A stretch of 64,000 nt of DNA. Source: Avena insularis (taxonomy: Eukaryota > Streptophyta > Magnoliopsida > Poales > Poaceae). Shown piece after piece: positions 1-12,454 of the stretch (its first letter is position 1; each line of letters opens with the position of its first letter). The stretch is taken from positions 238,974,292-239,038,291 of the forward strand of contig CM042687.1 of the NCBI GenBank assembly GCA_023614405.1. The letters are read 5' to 3'. The notes under the pieces are model-generated. The model made no database searches. It was not told where the DNA came from and saw only the letters and a list, made by a program, of their open reading frames with translations. Both the position numbers and the translations under genes were made by a program.

Positions 1-3000
1 TATCATAATGGAATATATACATTGTCATTTTCCAAGTCAATGGAAGTAGTAATAACCATATCAATGTCTTTTATATTTCATGCATCAAATAATGATATAG
101 GATCATTATACATATAAAAAATTCCTATTCAAACTATGAACCAACTAGAGTTAAGTTTTATAAACAAATAAGAATATATCCTTCAATAAATCCATGGTTA
201 AAAGTGGAAATAAAAATAATAAGAAAAGCTTCTACAAAATATTAAAAAGGGGTTCAAATTGAGAACATAAAAGAAATATTAAAAATTATATAATAAAAAG
301 TTCACAAATGATATTAAAAATATTTTAGTATTACTACAATTATCCAGCAAGTAAAGTCTACAAAGAAAAGTTCAAATTAAATATTATATACAAATCTGAA
401 AAGGAAAACAGAAAATAGAAAAATAGAAAACAAATAAAAACAAGACCTGGCCATGGCCCAACTTCTCTTTCCTTATCTGACGCGCATGCGCAGCCCACAA
501 TAGCCCAACAACCAGCCCAGTTTGTTTCCATCTGTGACTGACAAGTGGGACCAAAGAAGGACCGCGGGTTGAGCTGAAAGAATCACCAGGGGGTTTTCCA
601 CAAAATTTATGTCGTCGTCATCCTCACGCACACAGGCAGCTCACTAGAGGAGCTCGCCGCCGCCCGATGCCGTCGTCGTTGTCAGCCGTGCGTCAAGATG
701 CTCTCTGTCGTTCCAGAGGGGGATAAGAAGGCCACCGCGACGCCCTGCCTCAATCCCTATCCAGAATCCCTCCTTATCCTCTCCGATTCAAATGGGGCCG
801 AAACCCTAGCTCACCGGAGCCACACCTCGCCGTCGAACTGCACCTCCCCACTCTCTTCCACGTAGCCATGGGGAAGCCTCATCCTCCGTAGATCCTCTGA
901 GTGGACTTTTGCTTCAAGGGGTGCACTGGAGTGGACGAATTTTTCCATTCCTCTTTGCGGCAGTTCATCGGAATTCTCGTCGGGGAGCTCGCCTCCGACC
1001 ACGCTTGTATTCGTCGACCTCTCTATCGTCATCAGGTAAGCTTACGCGTCTCTGAACCCTAAATTCGCTTGCTGATTCGCAGCATAGACCCCATTTCATT
1101 GAGCACTGCCGCTGGCCGCCGCAGAAGCTCGTCGCTGGTGTATTTCCGGTGACCATTAAGTAGTGGCGTTACCACCAACAGGTTCGCCTTGGTTACCTCT
1201 ATCCAGTAGTATTGACCTTGTCCACCGGAGCATAGTGGTTCGCCGCCGGCGACCATCCTCTGGAGGTGGAGTCCAGGCTGATGTCAGCATTGCATCATGC
1301 TTGCGTCACCCTATCCACGTTAACGTGTTTGACCAGTCTTTGTCTCGCGTGGCTGATGACATGGCTTTGGGGCCATATGTCATTGTCTGGGGGTATAAAC
1401 AGGGTCAGTAACAAAATATATTTACTAACCTGAGAGCTGAGGTGGACATAGGCCCACTGGTCAGTGACTTAGGCTAGCTGTGGGTGCAGTGTAAAAAGTA
1501 TTTCATGTTTAAGAAATAAATAAAATGTTATAACTCAATGAATAACATTCCAGAAATCAAATAAATGATTAAATCTTGTTTAATTCATAACTTTTGATTT
1601 ATAATTCACAAAAATGTGTATAATATATGAAAATTTGTAGAAAAATAAAATCTACACCTTAAAATTATTATCAAATATTATTATGATGATTATCTAAATA
1701 AATATTATTGAATAAAGGTTTTAAAAGTAATAAAACTTTGATAATTCATATTTTCAAAGTGGAAAATGTTAAGAATATAAATAAATACCAAAAATATTGG
1801 AAAAATAAAAACAATACTTTAAAAACTATAATCATGTATTATTATTTCACTTAATTAAATATTTATTATTTATTAAATAATTATAAAGTAATAAGAATTT
1901 AAAAAATCATATGTTATTATTTATAAATCACAAAAATAAATGTAATATACCAAAATGATCACAAAAATAATACCCATAGGTTCAAAATATAATATTCACT
2001 TTTGAGTTAAATAAAAATTCAAAAAATTTAATAAACTCAAATTTAAACTTATTTACTTAATTAATAATTCATATAAGGATAAACAATTTTTTTTAATATT
2101 CCTAAAATGAGTCAATTAAGTCTAATAAATAGTATCAGTCTTAAATATTAACAATATGAAGCCATAATGTTTTAAAACATTATAAACACCTTTTTACTAA
2201 ATTATCTTCAACCTTAAGTGAAGATTATATTCCCAAAGGATTCCAATTCATGATAAAAAAACTTAAAGAACAACTTGTGAATAAATCAGATCCTTTCTAT
2301 CTACTTTAACCACCAGATTACAAAAACTACCACAACACTATTGTAAGTCCATAAGTTGTTAAGTAATATTATATCTTGGTTTATAAACTATAACCACTCA
2401 CCTATAAAAGGTAAATGATACTACTCTATTATAAAATCAAGAAACCACTACACCAAGTAAAAGAATAACCATTCTTAAGTAACCTTAAGGAAACATTACC
2501 AGGTACACAAGATACAAATATCATAAGCATTATACTTTCAAACTATCTATGTTTTAAAGTTAACTTTAGTCTACAAGAATCTAAATATAACACTATAAGC
2601 ATTATTATATGTTTTATAGTTAACTTTGGTCTGAACTAGTTAAGTAATAAAGCATCTCAAGTCAAAACTATTCAAGCAAACATAAATGACATCGAACACC
2701 ACTAACTAACCACAAAGATTGTTTAAACCTTAGAAAAAGGAATCTATTCTTCAAAAGTTATTCGTTTTGCCACTTTAGACAATATATGCCAATTAATCAA
2801 GATCACATTACTTCATACTTCACTCGTATACCTAGAAGCAATAACACTTAAGCTATTTATAAGTGACTCTACTTATAAAGTAAAGTTTGGAAATAAACTG
2901 TTTTGAATAGCATTTCATAGATATATACTTTATTGCTGCATAAATATGCGTTGTTTCACACACACACTCACAAGCCTTAATAAGAAGCACGAGTATAAAA

Positions 3001-4625
3001 CTTATCCAAAAGAACAACACATTCTAAAGTAACCATTTCCGGAATCTAAACCCTAGAACAACGTTATTTCCAACATTCACGTTTATAAAAGTACATCTCA
3101 TTACTTATGCATAAAGCATACTGCTTCTTTAAACATTTGTCCTTACCGGACCAATGATGCTGATTTCAGATTTTGGGTCTTATACTAACTCGAAGACCGT
3201 GAGTGCATAATCATGCAATCACAAAAGGCAAGTTCACACTTGCTCATGTCCTTTGGTTATTTTCTGTAAAGTATTTTACAAATCCAATGTGGACATCACC
3301 TGCATTTGAAAAAGGTCCAGAAACACTATTTTCATAATAAGGTGATTATAGGTTATTACCATGAGGTAATAACTTACTATAAAAGTTCCGGTGGTAAAGG
3401 AACATAATATCTAGGACTTAACAACCAATGTCGCCAGTGATTCTTGCGCCGTATATTACGCGTTAACCATGAGATTTGGAATGGGACGGAGAAGTCAGCT
3501 GTATCCTTTTCCTATTGTATGGAGGCAAGATGACCTTAACGTGACGTTATGATTCCTTGTGTGGATCCAACATATGGGTGGGCACCCTTACGCCCCACAC
3601 TTTTGGTGTCTAGATTATCTATGAATGGTGTTTAGGGAGATAGTCCATGTAAATGGTACTAATCCGGGCATCACTAGGTCATAGAGTCTTCGAAAACTCA
3701 TCAGGGTTTTAGCCTACCCGAAAGGGGGCTTAATAAAGGTGAGCTAACCGAAGGATCGTGCAGACATATGAGGTCGCGGAGAGGGCAGTGATTGGCTTGG
3801 ATCATCTACTAGGCCCCACAACATGGAATTGTGGACGGGTAAGCTACCCGGTTGTGCAATAAGGAGTTGATCTCTCATGGGAAAAGTAACGCACCTCCGC
3901 AGAGTGTAAGAACTTTAACTTGTTAGTCCCTGTTCCGGGAAGGAACTGCGAACGTTGCGGGAAAGGAACTCCATGAATGTTCTGGTAAACCCGTGAAGGC
4001 TGTCGGACATAGCTTTTCAGAATAAAAGCAACCTTTGAAGAAATGTTTATGAAAACTTGCATTGCCTACGACCTACGGTCTGTAGTTGTAGTTATAGTGC
4101 ATCAAACACTCCTTTTCTAGTGAATTTGCTGAGTACGCTCGTACTCAAAGTATCTTCTTAACCCTTGCTAGATTCTGAAGCCGGGATAGACAATATCTAC
4201 ATCAAATTATGCTCCAGGACTCATAATCCAAAGCTAAAGATCTTCAATAAAGTCAACGAAGTCAACATATACATCAACTCAAGTGAAGACAAAGTTACTG
4301 ATTAGATAGGAATATAATTCCTAGCCAAAGAACCTAATTCTGTAGTATATTGCAATAGCAGCAATGCCAATCCCTTAGTTAAAATACTAGTTTTAATAGT
4401 ATAATAGTTCTTGCGTTGTTTATCTTTGATTCTTCTCCGTAAGAAGTTCTTTCTCTCTCTGTAACCTAGAGTGTTCTCTAGATCTTGTGTAAAGAGTGAG
4501 TTGTAACCTTTAGCCATGTATTGGACCCATTTGTGTTTACATTGTGTGCCATTCTGAGGGATGTAATACTAGTGAACGGTGTTTCATTGGTGTTATGTCA
4601 ACGACTATAGTATACTACATCATGC
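1..4625 (+). repeat. Long LTR-like sequence, left end cut by window
   Basis: There is no credible ORF. A GC-rich, gene-leader-like island (about 480-1430) is followed by a long AT-rich stretch (1500-3100). A less AT-rich tail (3120-4300) follows, holding a gcagagtgt motif near 3899 and a ctgagtacgctcgtactc motif near 4130. The same order of island, AT-rich part and motifs is seen in the solo LTR at 47499-51560, so I infer a member of that long-LTR class in plus orientation. The exact right end is unresolved; the sequence near 4596-4610 is only a weak match to the expected terminus. Confidence 0.4.
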
Positions 4626-4639
4626 AGTGGTATGATGGG

Positions 4640-5590
4640 TCACCGCATGGATATATGGAAGGGAAGAATCCTTCCTCACGATGGACTTTCATTAGCTTAG
4701 GTACCATCAAATCACGTTGATTCAGTGGGTATGCACTCATCTTCCTTTCTAAAAAAATTAGACAAAAATCAAACCAAGTGATTTCCAAGTTGATAAATGA
4801 TGAGGAACTACTAAAGGAACTTGCTGTAGGGCTAAACATGCATCAAAATGAAATCTCCAAGCAAAGAACAAGCATGCAAGCTCACACAACCTGACACCTA
4901 TAGCATCAAAATACTCAAGATACAATCTACCAATCACAAATCTAATTGGACAAGCGGAGGAGGCACATACCAAGGAGCAATCCCTCCAAAAATCAGCAGC
5001 AAAGATGGGTTGAGCAAGGAGATCGAAAATCGGGAGCAAGAACAGCAGGAACTTGAGATTGAGAAATTTTTCCGGTGTTTTTCGGGAGAGAGAAAGAAGT
5101 GGCTGGGAAGAGGCAACTTGGAGAGCCACATGTGCGCCCCACCTAGGCCAGGCGCGCCCTGGGGGCTGGCCGCGCCACCAGGGGGTGTGCTGGCCTGGTG
5201 GGTCCCTCTGGGCCACTCCAGGTGTCCATCAGCCCCTTTTTTCGAGGAAACAATTAATATGAATTTTCTGGGATTTTTTGGGAAACTTTATTTTTGGCCA
5301 ATTTTCAGGGTATGAAAATTGATTTTCTCGCAGAAAAATATTTTTTAGAAGAAGCAAAAGCAAACAAAACCAAAACTATAGAAGTTCTAATACACTCCAA
5401 AAATAAAACTACTAGCAAAACTACAGCTAACAAGAAGAAGGGCAAAGACTAGGAAGGAGAAAAATAAAAGTGAGCAAGTATAACCACTGTGAAAGCATTT
5501 TTGTCCATTAAAATCCTTTTGTTAACAAGGTTGATCAAGTCTCGTTACCAAAATAATTTCAAATGAGACAAAACTTTGCATTCCACACAA
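4640..5590 (-). other. Non-coding 3' part of element A
   Basis: This stretch follows the protease stop codon. It holds no domain I recognise. ORFs of up to 155 aa on both strands (4758-5315) lack any family motif and overlap a GC-rich patch (5120-5230), so I do not call them genes. In a full Athila element, RT and integrase would begin here; they are absent. Confidence 0.5.
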
Positions 5591-5593
5591 TGA

Positions 5594-6031
5594 TTATGTT
5601 ACCTCAAACTTGATAGCAATGGTCCCAATCATAATAGTTTCAAAACTTTCTTGTGGAATGGGACAATATATTTCTCCAACTTTGATGCTCTCAATATTTT
5701 CAATGGAATTCAGGCAATAGCTCTTATCAATCTTATTGGGGAAATAGACAGTATGCTCTTTGTCATTAATTTTAAAAGTTGCTTTTCCTTGATTACAATT
5801 GATGACAGTACCTGCAGTATTAAGAATAGGTCTCCCAAGAATAATGGACATATTATCATCTTCAGGCACCTCTAGCACAACAAAATCAGTTAAAATCAAG
5901 CAATTATGAGCCACTTGAACAGGAACATCCTCACATATACCAACATGAATAATAGTAGACTTATCAGCCATTTGCAAAGATATATTAGTTGGTATCAACT
6001 TTTCTAGCTGGATCCTATTGTAGAGAGAAAA
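5594..6031 (-). pseudogene. Element A protease, C-terminal half
   Basis: This is the second half of the retropepsin-like aspartic protease that cuts the Gag polyprotein. The hallmark is the ILGRPILNTAG flap/alpha motif, with VEDDN-like acidic sequence before it and a VINC segment after it. The reading frame runs from the insertion junction at 6031 to a stop at 5594. The matching N-terminal half, with the catalytic Asp, lies at 9225 and above, across the inserted solo LTR. The five bases 6027-6031 are one copy of the target duplication. It is non-functional because it is physically separated from its active-site half. Confidence 0.75.
6027..6031. repeat. Target site duplication GAAAA, left copy
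   Basis: GAAAA directly precedes the TG of the solo LTR; an identical GAAAA follows its terminal CA at 9225-9229. A perfect 5-bp duplication is the signature of LTR-retrotransposon integration. Confidence 0.85.
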
Positions 6032-7992
6032 TGTAACACCCCGGTTCTGAAAAGACCGTGGCCTCTATGTGACATGCCAATCCCTGGATCGGTTCATTGG
6101 CCCACAATAGAGTAAGATAGATAACATAGCAAAATATCCGTGTATCATAAATAACGAAGACCCAGAGTACCATTATTACAATAAAAGCTTAGCCCAAAGC
6201 TAGCTCAAATTATTCAGGTAGCAACGTAAATAAAGTAAATCCTCCATACTTCAAATTGCCCACAAGTGAACAAGTGCCGAGTGGAGTACCGTGGCCTATA
6301 TCGATTACTCAGAATCGGAATAACCTGCAACATGAAACGTAGCAGCCCCGAAGGGTCAATACATGGAATGTATGGCAAGTAGAGCTAGTAATGGAGACAG
6401 TAGTACTAACATCTACATGCATATTTGGCAAGTGGAGCTTCCGCTTGCATTTGCAAATAACTTTGTCCTACTTTCATAAACAGTTTTTGATTTTCTTTGA
6501 AAAGATCCCAATTAAGTTAACCCAACAATATTAAAACAATTATGAAATTAGAATGAGCGAGAAACATGTCATGGGATCAATATCAAGCAACTCAGATGTC
6601 CATAACCGGGGACACGGCTAATCGATTAGATTATACACCCTGCAGAGGTTAGTACACTTTACCCATGTGACTTGTCCAGCCCAGCTCGTACCATCACTCT
6701 CATTTTGGGTGATGATAGGGAGAAGTCCAAGATGAGACCGTTCGGGAAGTAGCTCCCCAATCCCGACGCGCACCGGTCCATCCTACCAAAATTCTACATC
6801 TCTGGATACGCGGGTTCGGGTCACCACAACCTACTAAGTCCAACCAACCGCCCATTCCATTATTGGCACATGGTTGTACACGTAAGCTACACAATAAAGA
6901 AGCCAATCATTCTCTCTTGATACCTGGGTGCCTTTCCGCAATGAAACCACCAAAAATTATCAATACCATCACACCCAGGAGATTCATTGATTAAGTTGTT
7001 TTAGTTTTTGCAAAACAACTCATTTAGAAACAACTTTCAGTGATGTAACCCAGCCCTCGTTCATCATAGCATGGCTAAGCACATCTACCAACGGTGGTTT
7101 ATCTACAAGGAAAGCCCTACCACATAATAGGACATAGCATAGCGATAGTATCATCCTACACATGCATCTAAAAAATACACGACAATGCATTGAAAATAGT
7201 AGGACGATATCATGAACAAAGTAGCATCTACTTGCCTTGGTTGTAGCGGTCGGAAGAACAATCCACACACGAGCAAGCGTTGCACTCGTCATAATCTACA
7301 AGATACAATTGCATTCATAAACAAACAATCCACAAACATATGCAACAAATATGATGCATGAATGCAAGAACGACAAGTGAATTGGTGCTACAGCTGCACC
7401 ACAACATCCTATTCCATAATACTACCGATTGCATGCATGGAAAATAGTTTTAGCGCTAGGAAAACTATTAAGCAAAAGTAGCGCCCAAAACTAGAGCTAG
7501 AACTCAATTAATTCACTACCGGTAGTATACTGTTTGTAAAATCTTGGGAAACTTCTATCGCATAGGCATCGCTGATTAGAAACAGCACCAACTGGAATTA
7601 CTCAAAAAGGAATTATAAAACTCCCCGAGTAATTAAAACACTGCAGAAAGTCACTATACAGTTTCTGCAGAAGTTTTTACTGTAAGTCTATCTTTTTAAA
7701 TCACGATGAGATTCCCCTCGTTCCACTGAATCCAGGGACATATCATACGCGATTTTTGGAGCTACGGATCTTTTTCTACGAATTTATTACTCCGAAAAAG
7801 CCACTAGCTAGTTTGATTAAACTGTATCAAACCTTGCTGCGAAAGCCTGAACCAAAGGTACAGCGAGATTCTACACGACTCACTGAATCTACACATATTT
7901 TATTTGCAATTTTTGGCCAAGCGGTTTAATTTTTACGCAATTTACAAGTTTCTACCGAAATCTGACAACAAAAGAGATTAACGAGCTTAACC

Positions 7993-8083
7993 AGTCAACT
8001 GTGTCTGTTGACTGGTCAAAGCGTCTACTGACTGGGTGCTGACTGGGCGTCTGACTAGTCAACGCCTGAGTCTGACCGGTCAA
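7993..8083. promoter_or_regulatory. Cluster of five W-box-like TTGACY sites in the solo LTR
   Basis: Five TTGAC-type hexamers occur in 91 bases: AGTCAA 7993-7998, TTGACT 8008-8013, GGTCAA 8014-8019, AGTCAA 8057-8062 and GGTCAA 8078-8083. Between them a CTGACTGGG-like unit recurs. TTGAC(C/T) is the core bound by plant WRKY factors. Binding here is inference. Confidence 0.45.
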
Positions 8084-8099
8084 CGAACGATCTAAGCCA

Positions 8100-8950
8100 C
8101 CGATCTGAGATCTAACGGTGGCTGCAGTCTTACCGGAAACAAACGGCGGGGACGGAGCCGGCGGCGAGGCGGGAAGGCGACGGCAGCGGCGGGGCGGATT
8201 CCCGGCGTCGGGGTCTTTCCTGCGCGGATGGAGAGGGTCAGCGCAACGGATTACAACGGCCACGTGACGGCGGCGGCGCGTCGCGGCGCGCATGCGTGCA
8301 TGCGGCGTACGCAAGAAGCGTAGCGCAGCAGACGTAGGAAGAGCCAGAGGCTGCAAGTAGCAGCGCGAAGAAGAAAGACGCAACGCAGCGACGACAAACA
8401 GAAAGGCGAAGCGCTGCAGCGAAAGCAGCGCTGGCGCGGTGCTGCGGGGCGACGGCTCGGTGGCGGTCCGCTGCGAGGGGGAGGGCTGCAGGCGGCGGGG
8501 CGGCGGCCGAGGCAGGGTGGCGCGGCAGGCGAGGCGCAGGCGGTGGCTCGCACGGGAGGCGGCGGCGCGGTGGCCGGCGGCGCGCAGCGAGAGAGAGGGA
8601 GAGGAGAGAGAGAGGTGGCGGCGCGCGCAGTACCTGGCGGCAGGGACGGAGCCGGCGGCGAGGCGGGAAGGCGACGGCGGCGGCGGGGCGGATTCCCGGC
8701 GGCGGCGGCGCGTGGCCGGAGGCGGCGGGCGGCGGCGATCGCGGGAGGCGCGATGGCGGCGGGTGCGGGTGCGGATCCCGAGGGCGAGGCGGCGGGGCGG
8801 GTTGTGGCGGCTCGGGCCAGGTGGGGTCCCTTTTGTGGCCCCTACGCGGAATCCTGAACTGAAACGGCGCAGAGTTGGTTTCGGACTCGGAAATCGGTCC
8901 GGAATTTCGGACCGTTTTCCGGCGATTCACTAAAACGGCCGCAACTTCTC
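8100..8950 (-). other. GC island of the solo LTR with splice-donor-like site
   Basis: Extremely GC-rich sequence with purine/pyrimidine asymmetry. On the minus strand a CCAGGTACTG splice-donor-like motif lies at 8627-8637. It resembles the leader of a grass gene, but no coding domain is visible. Probably the LTR promoter and untranslated leader region. Confidence 0.35.
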
Positions 8951-9224
8951 CGTACGAGCTCCGATTCGAGCGATTCTTGTGCCTACGGTTTCGTACAATC
9001 GAGGGGAACAATATAGGGCCAAGGTTTGAGCGAAACCACTAGTCTACAAGGGTGGTCAATGCTAGTCCTACTAAAGTCTCCCGCAGGAACCTCGTAGCAA
9101 AATAAAATAGGGTTTTGCAAATAGTGTTTCGCCGAACCTTTTCACTCGACGGTTTTGCATGGAAAAGTATGATGCAATGATATGAATGATATGCAAGACC
9201 AAATCTAAAATTTGGGATGTGACA

Positions 9225-9229
9225 GAAAA
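9225..9229. repeat. Target site duplication GAAAA, right copy
   Basis: Pairs with 6027-6031 around the 3.2 kb solo LTR. Confidence 0.85.
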
Positions 9230-9985
9230 AGGCATAACACTAACTCCAGCTCCTAAATCACATAAAGCAGTTCTAACATAATTATTCTTAATAGAGCAAG
9301 GAATAGTTGGTATACCTGGTTCACCAAGTTTCTTGGGAACCTTACCATTGAAAGAATAATTAGCAAACAAGGTAGAAATTTCCTCATTAGGAATTTTCCT
9401 TTTATTAGAGACAATATCCTTCATATACTTTGAATAAGGAGGCAAATTAATAGCATCAGTCAAAGGAATTTGCAAAAATAAAGGTTTCATCCACTCACAA
9501 AACTTATTGTAGTGTTCTTCCTCCTTTGACTTGTGTTTCTTATTTGGAAAAGGCATAGGTTTCTGCACCCAAGGTTCTCTCTCACTACCATGTTTATTAG
9601 CAATAAAATCTTCCTTAGTGTACCTAGTGTTCTTAGTGTGCTTCTCAGGTTCTTCCTCAACTTTCTCCTTGTCAGGAGCATCTTTTTTATCATTACCACT
9701 CTTAGTTTCAGCATCAGAGATAGATATACTATTAGGATCTACAACAGGTTCAGAGGGTTCCTCAACTATTTTATGGTTCTTTTTCTTTCTCTTACGAGGA
9801 CTACCATTACTTCCAAATTGTTGAGAATCTTGCTCAATTCTTTTAGAGTGTCCTTCAGGATATAAAGGATCTTGAGTAGCTATACCACTCCTAGTTCTAA
9901 TTCCATAAGTATGTTTATCTCCTGAGGCATTAACTAGCATATCTTTTTGTACCTTAGCAAGTTGATATATTTGAGTTTGAACCAT
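9225..9985 (-). pseudogene. Element A Gag C-terminal part and protease N-terminal half
   Basis: One open frame from 9985 down to the solo LTR junction, about 250 residues. The first part is Lys/Glu-rich and low in complexity (repeated KKRKKK- and EEEPE-type runs), as in the Gag-protease linker of Athila-like elements. The last 60 residues are a retropepsin N-terminus with the active-site motif ALCDLGAGVSVMP. Asp-Leu-Gly in place of the usual Asp-Thr/Ser-Gly is common in this plant lineage, so I do not read it as damage. The frame continues into the LTR (to 9071) by chance only. The C-terminal half is at 5594-6031. Confidence 0.75.
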
Positions 9986-10044
9986 TTGAAAGTGCCAAGT
10001 TCATCTAAGCATTGATCAGGAGGCTTACCATAGGGAACATCACC

Positions 10045-10248
10045 TTAATTAAAGTGGAGAGAGTATACCTCAATAGTAGATGAGTGGGGAATTGGCTTAC
10101 ATAATTCTTCTATAGGAGGTAGATTCTTCACATCTTCATATCTAATACTTTTCTCCTTAAGACATTTCTTAGCTTCCGTCATCACTTCATCATTTAATGC
10201 AATCACTCCTCTCTTCCTTGGTGTTGGTGTTGGAACTGGTTCAGACAC
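10045..10248 (-). pseudogene. Element A Gag middle fragment
   Basis: A 67-residue open piece rich in Pro, Thr and Lys with a KCLKEKSIRYEDVKNLPP segment. It lies in order between the Gag core (10329-10690) and the protease-bearing frame (9225-9985). In-frame stops separate it from both, so it is a broken part of one original polyprotein gene. No enzymatic domain is visible. Confidence 0.5.
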
Positions 10249-10328
10249 AACTGGTTAAGGACTAATTGGCTTAGGTGTATTTAGCTCAGCTGAAGTCCAA
10301 TCATCATAATTCTTGCTTATTTTAGCCA

Positions 10329-10690
10329 TTATTCTTCAGCATCTGTAGGAGTTCTTTTCCTAAAAACACAATCAGCAAAACTATCTAGGTATGTCCTAGA
10401 ATCATCAGTTAGTCCATTATAATAAATATCAAGAAGCTCATTTTTAGGCAATGGGCATCCAGGATGTGCATGAATCAAGGCACAGAACCTTGTCCATGAC
10501 TCAGGAAATTTCTCTTCTTCTCCCTGTTTAAAATCAAAAAGTTTCTGCAAAGCAGCATGTATAGCACTGGGAGGAAAATATTTCTGGAAGAAAGAAGCAA
10601 TCAAACAATCAGTACTATCAATGGATCCAGGAGGTAATCTATTAAACCAAGTTTTAGCTTCTCCTTTTAGTGAAAAAGTGAAGATCTTTG
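10329..10690 (-). pseudogene. Element A Gag core (retrotransposon gag domain)
   Basis: This is the structural protein of the virus-like particle. The frame holds the pattern expected for a plant Gypsy Gag core: a FTFSLKGEAKTWFNRLPPGS block, then FFQKYFPPS, then a helix-rich region with ESWTRF and a YNGL segment. An in-frame TAA ends it at about 10329. A frameshift near 10690 separates it from the N-terminal part upstream. Identity as a gag domain is secure from the motif order. Confidence 0.75.
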
Positions 10691-11344
10691 TAACAAAGTA
10701 CTTGCCATCTTAAAATCATCAGAGAATAAAGCACTCATAGTGGAAAGCTCATTCATATGTGCCACAACACTCTCACTCTCAGTCCCACAAAAAGGTTCTT
10801 TCTCAACAATGTCTAAATAGGATAAATCAAGAGAGAAATCATAATCTTCATATTTAATATCTATGGGAGAGGTGGCAAACTTAGGATCAGAAGACAGTTT
10901 AGGAATAATGGTACGTCTCTCAAGGAGACTCCTAATAGCACTAGCACCATGTGTGTTTTGGTACTCTTCAATAAAATCATCAGTCATTTCAATGTAACCA
11001 TCATTAATATCATATCTCTCTCTAGACTCAGGTGAGCTAACAGGTGTAACAGTGTCTTCACTAGGAGTTTCAGTGTTTCCCAAAATAGTTCTAGCAATAG
11101 TAGCATCTAGGAAAGGACCTAATGAACCACTCGCACCAAGCATAGTAGAAGTAACATCATGAGTATCAGAAGCAGTTTCAGATTCAGCAGTAGTAGCAAT
11201 GTGTGTAGCATGTGTATGTGGTGGTGGTGTAACAAGCTTACTTATAACAGAAGGTGAATCAAGAGCAGTATAGGTGTTTAGGACTGTACCTCTTCTTGTA
11301 GTGGATGATAAAATAGGAAACTTTCCATCACGAGACTTCCCCAT
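10667..11344 (-). pseudogene. Element A Gag N-terminal region
   Basis: I choose the ATG at 11344-11342, giving MGKSRDGKFP, because it lies 60-odd bases after the primer site and starts the Ser/Thr-rich Gag leader typical of this class; an upstream in-frame ATG (11380) falls nearer the primer site. The 226-residue product is acidic and probably disordered in its first half. It ends in a region leading into the Gag core, but a frameshift close to 10690 puts the core in another frame. Confidence 0.6.
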
Positions 11345-11405
11345 GATGAAAGGAGTAGTAGTGAACAATAATAGATCCAAGTGAACTTACAAATAAAGCT
11401 ATGCT

Positions 11406-11422
11406 CCCCAGCAACGGCGCCA
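11406..11422 (-). other. Primer binding site of element A (tRNA-Asp type)
   Basis: On the minus strand this reads TGGCGCCGTTGCTGGGG, matching the complement of a plant tRNA-Asp 3' end except for one base. It lies 11 bases from the LTR edge at 11434, which is where minus-strand DNA synthesis would start. Confidence 0.8.
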
Positions 11423-11433
11423 GAAAATAGTCT

Positions 11434-12450
11434 TGATGACCCACAAGTATAGGGGATCGCAACAGTCTTCGAGGGTAGTATTACCCAATTTATTGATTCG
11501 ACACAAGGGGAGACAAAGAATACTTGCAAGCCTTAACAACTGAGTTGTCAATTCAGCTGCACCTGGAAATAGTCTTGCTCACACTAGTTTATCAGTAGCA
11601 ACATTTTTGTAGTAGCAATAGCAAAGCAACTATTAGCAGTGAAACAGAAGCAATAGCAACAGTAGTAGCAAACAGTAGGTTATGAGTGCGGTAGGCATAG
11701 GGATGGATGGACAGACATTGCATGGACAAGTATAAACATGTAACTTCAAGATCTAGGGCAATTGCAGATAAATAAGATAAAGCATCCAAGTACTAAACAA
11801 TCATAGGCATGTGCTCCATATATAGTCATGCGTGCTCGCAATGAGAACTTGCACAACATCTTTTGTCCTGCTAGCCCGTTCCAGCGGGGCCTCAATGGAA
11901 CTACTAGCAATTAAGTCACTCCTTTTAATAGAGCACCAGAGCAAAGCATTAACACGCCATGAACACATGTGATCCTCACATCATAGCCATCCCCTCCGGC
12001 TGTCCCAATTTTTGTCACTTCGGGGCCTTTGGATCCGGACAATGATATGTGTACACAACTTGCAGATAAGATCACAAACAATACTATCATCATGAATCAA
12101 TAATAAGTTTAGATCTGAGATCATGGCACTCGGGCCCTATGACAAGCATTAAGCACAACAATTTGCAAGAAAGTCAAATAGCACTAACAGAGATACTAGG
12201 AACCATGCCCTAACAATCTTATTCGATTACATGATAGAACTCATCCAATCCCTACCATCCCCATAGCCTATAGCGGGGGATTACTCATTCATGGATGAGG
12301 GAAACATGGATGGTTGATGGAGAGGCGTTGGTGGTGATGATGACAATGATCCTCTCCAAATTCTCCTTCCTGCAGGGTGCCAGAACGAAGTTTCTGGTGG
12401 TGGCGGCGGAGCGGAACTCTTTCTGGAAAAACGTCGAACCCCCCTGAGTT
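11434..12450 (-). repeat. 5' LTR of element A, truncated
   Basis: Starts on the plus strand with TGATGACCCACAAGTATAGGG, so the minus-strand LTR ends ...GGGTCATCA. The same first 20 or so bases begin the LTRs of element B, but the rest differs, so A and B are related, distinct families. The far end is lost at a junction near 12450, where a different Gypsy LTR fragment begins. Confidence 0.65.
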
Positions 12451-12454
12451 TTGT

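Larger units (their letters stand above)
6032..9224 (-). repeat. Long solo LTR, 3.2 kb, inserted in element A
   Basis: The plus strand reads TGTAACACCCC at the left end and GGGATGTGACA at the right end, giving TG...CA termini with a perfect GAAAA duplication. Read on the minus strand it starts TGTCACATCCC and ends GGGGTGTTACA, the same termini as the copies at 38573 and 47499. It holds no gag or pol domain and I see no internal direct repeat, so a solo LTR left by LTR-LTR recombination is the simplest reading. A very GC-rich block (about 8100-8950) lies inside. ORFs there, including a 257-residue Pro/Arg-rich one at 8238-9011, look like by-products of base composition. LTRs of 3-4 kb are known from Tekay-type chromoviruses; lineage here is inference. 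Confidence 0.85.
4640..12450 (-). mobile_element. Element A: Athila-like Gypsy retrotransposon, gag-protease only
   Basis: Minus-strand retrotransposon. In its own direction it holds a 5' LTR (from about 12450 down to 11434), a tRNA-Asp-type primer site (11422-11406), gag (from 11344), a retropepsin-like protease ending at 5594, and about 950 bp of non-coding sequence. I see no reverse transcriptase, RNase H or integrase. The protease is split by a solo LTR at 6032-9224. Several stops and frameshifts mark it as inactive. No 3' LTR can be matched to the 5' LTR, so the left boundary is approximate and probably lost or overwritten. Gene order and primer site fit the Athila lineage; lineage assignment is inference. 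Confidence 0.65.

Noticed and set aside
811..1411. Possible small host gene with intron 1036-1082
   Set aside because: The 47-bp gap is too short for a typical plant intron, frames carry no domain, and the setting matches LTR islands elsewhere in the window.
4758..5315. Frames of 152 and 155 residues on opposite strands
   Set aside because: Mutual shadows over a GC-rich patch in element A's non-coding tail; no motif in either.
8238..9011. 257-residue minus-strand frame, Pro/Arg/Ala-rich
   Set aside because: Composition by-product of a GC-rich LTR island; frames are open on both strands here and no domain is visible.
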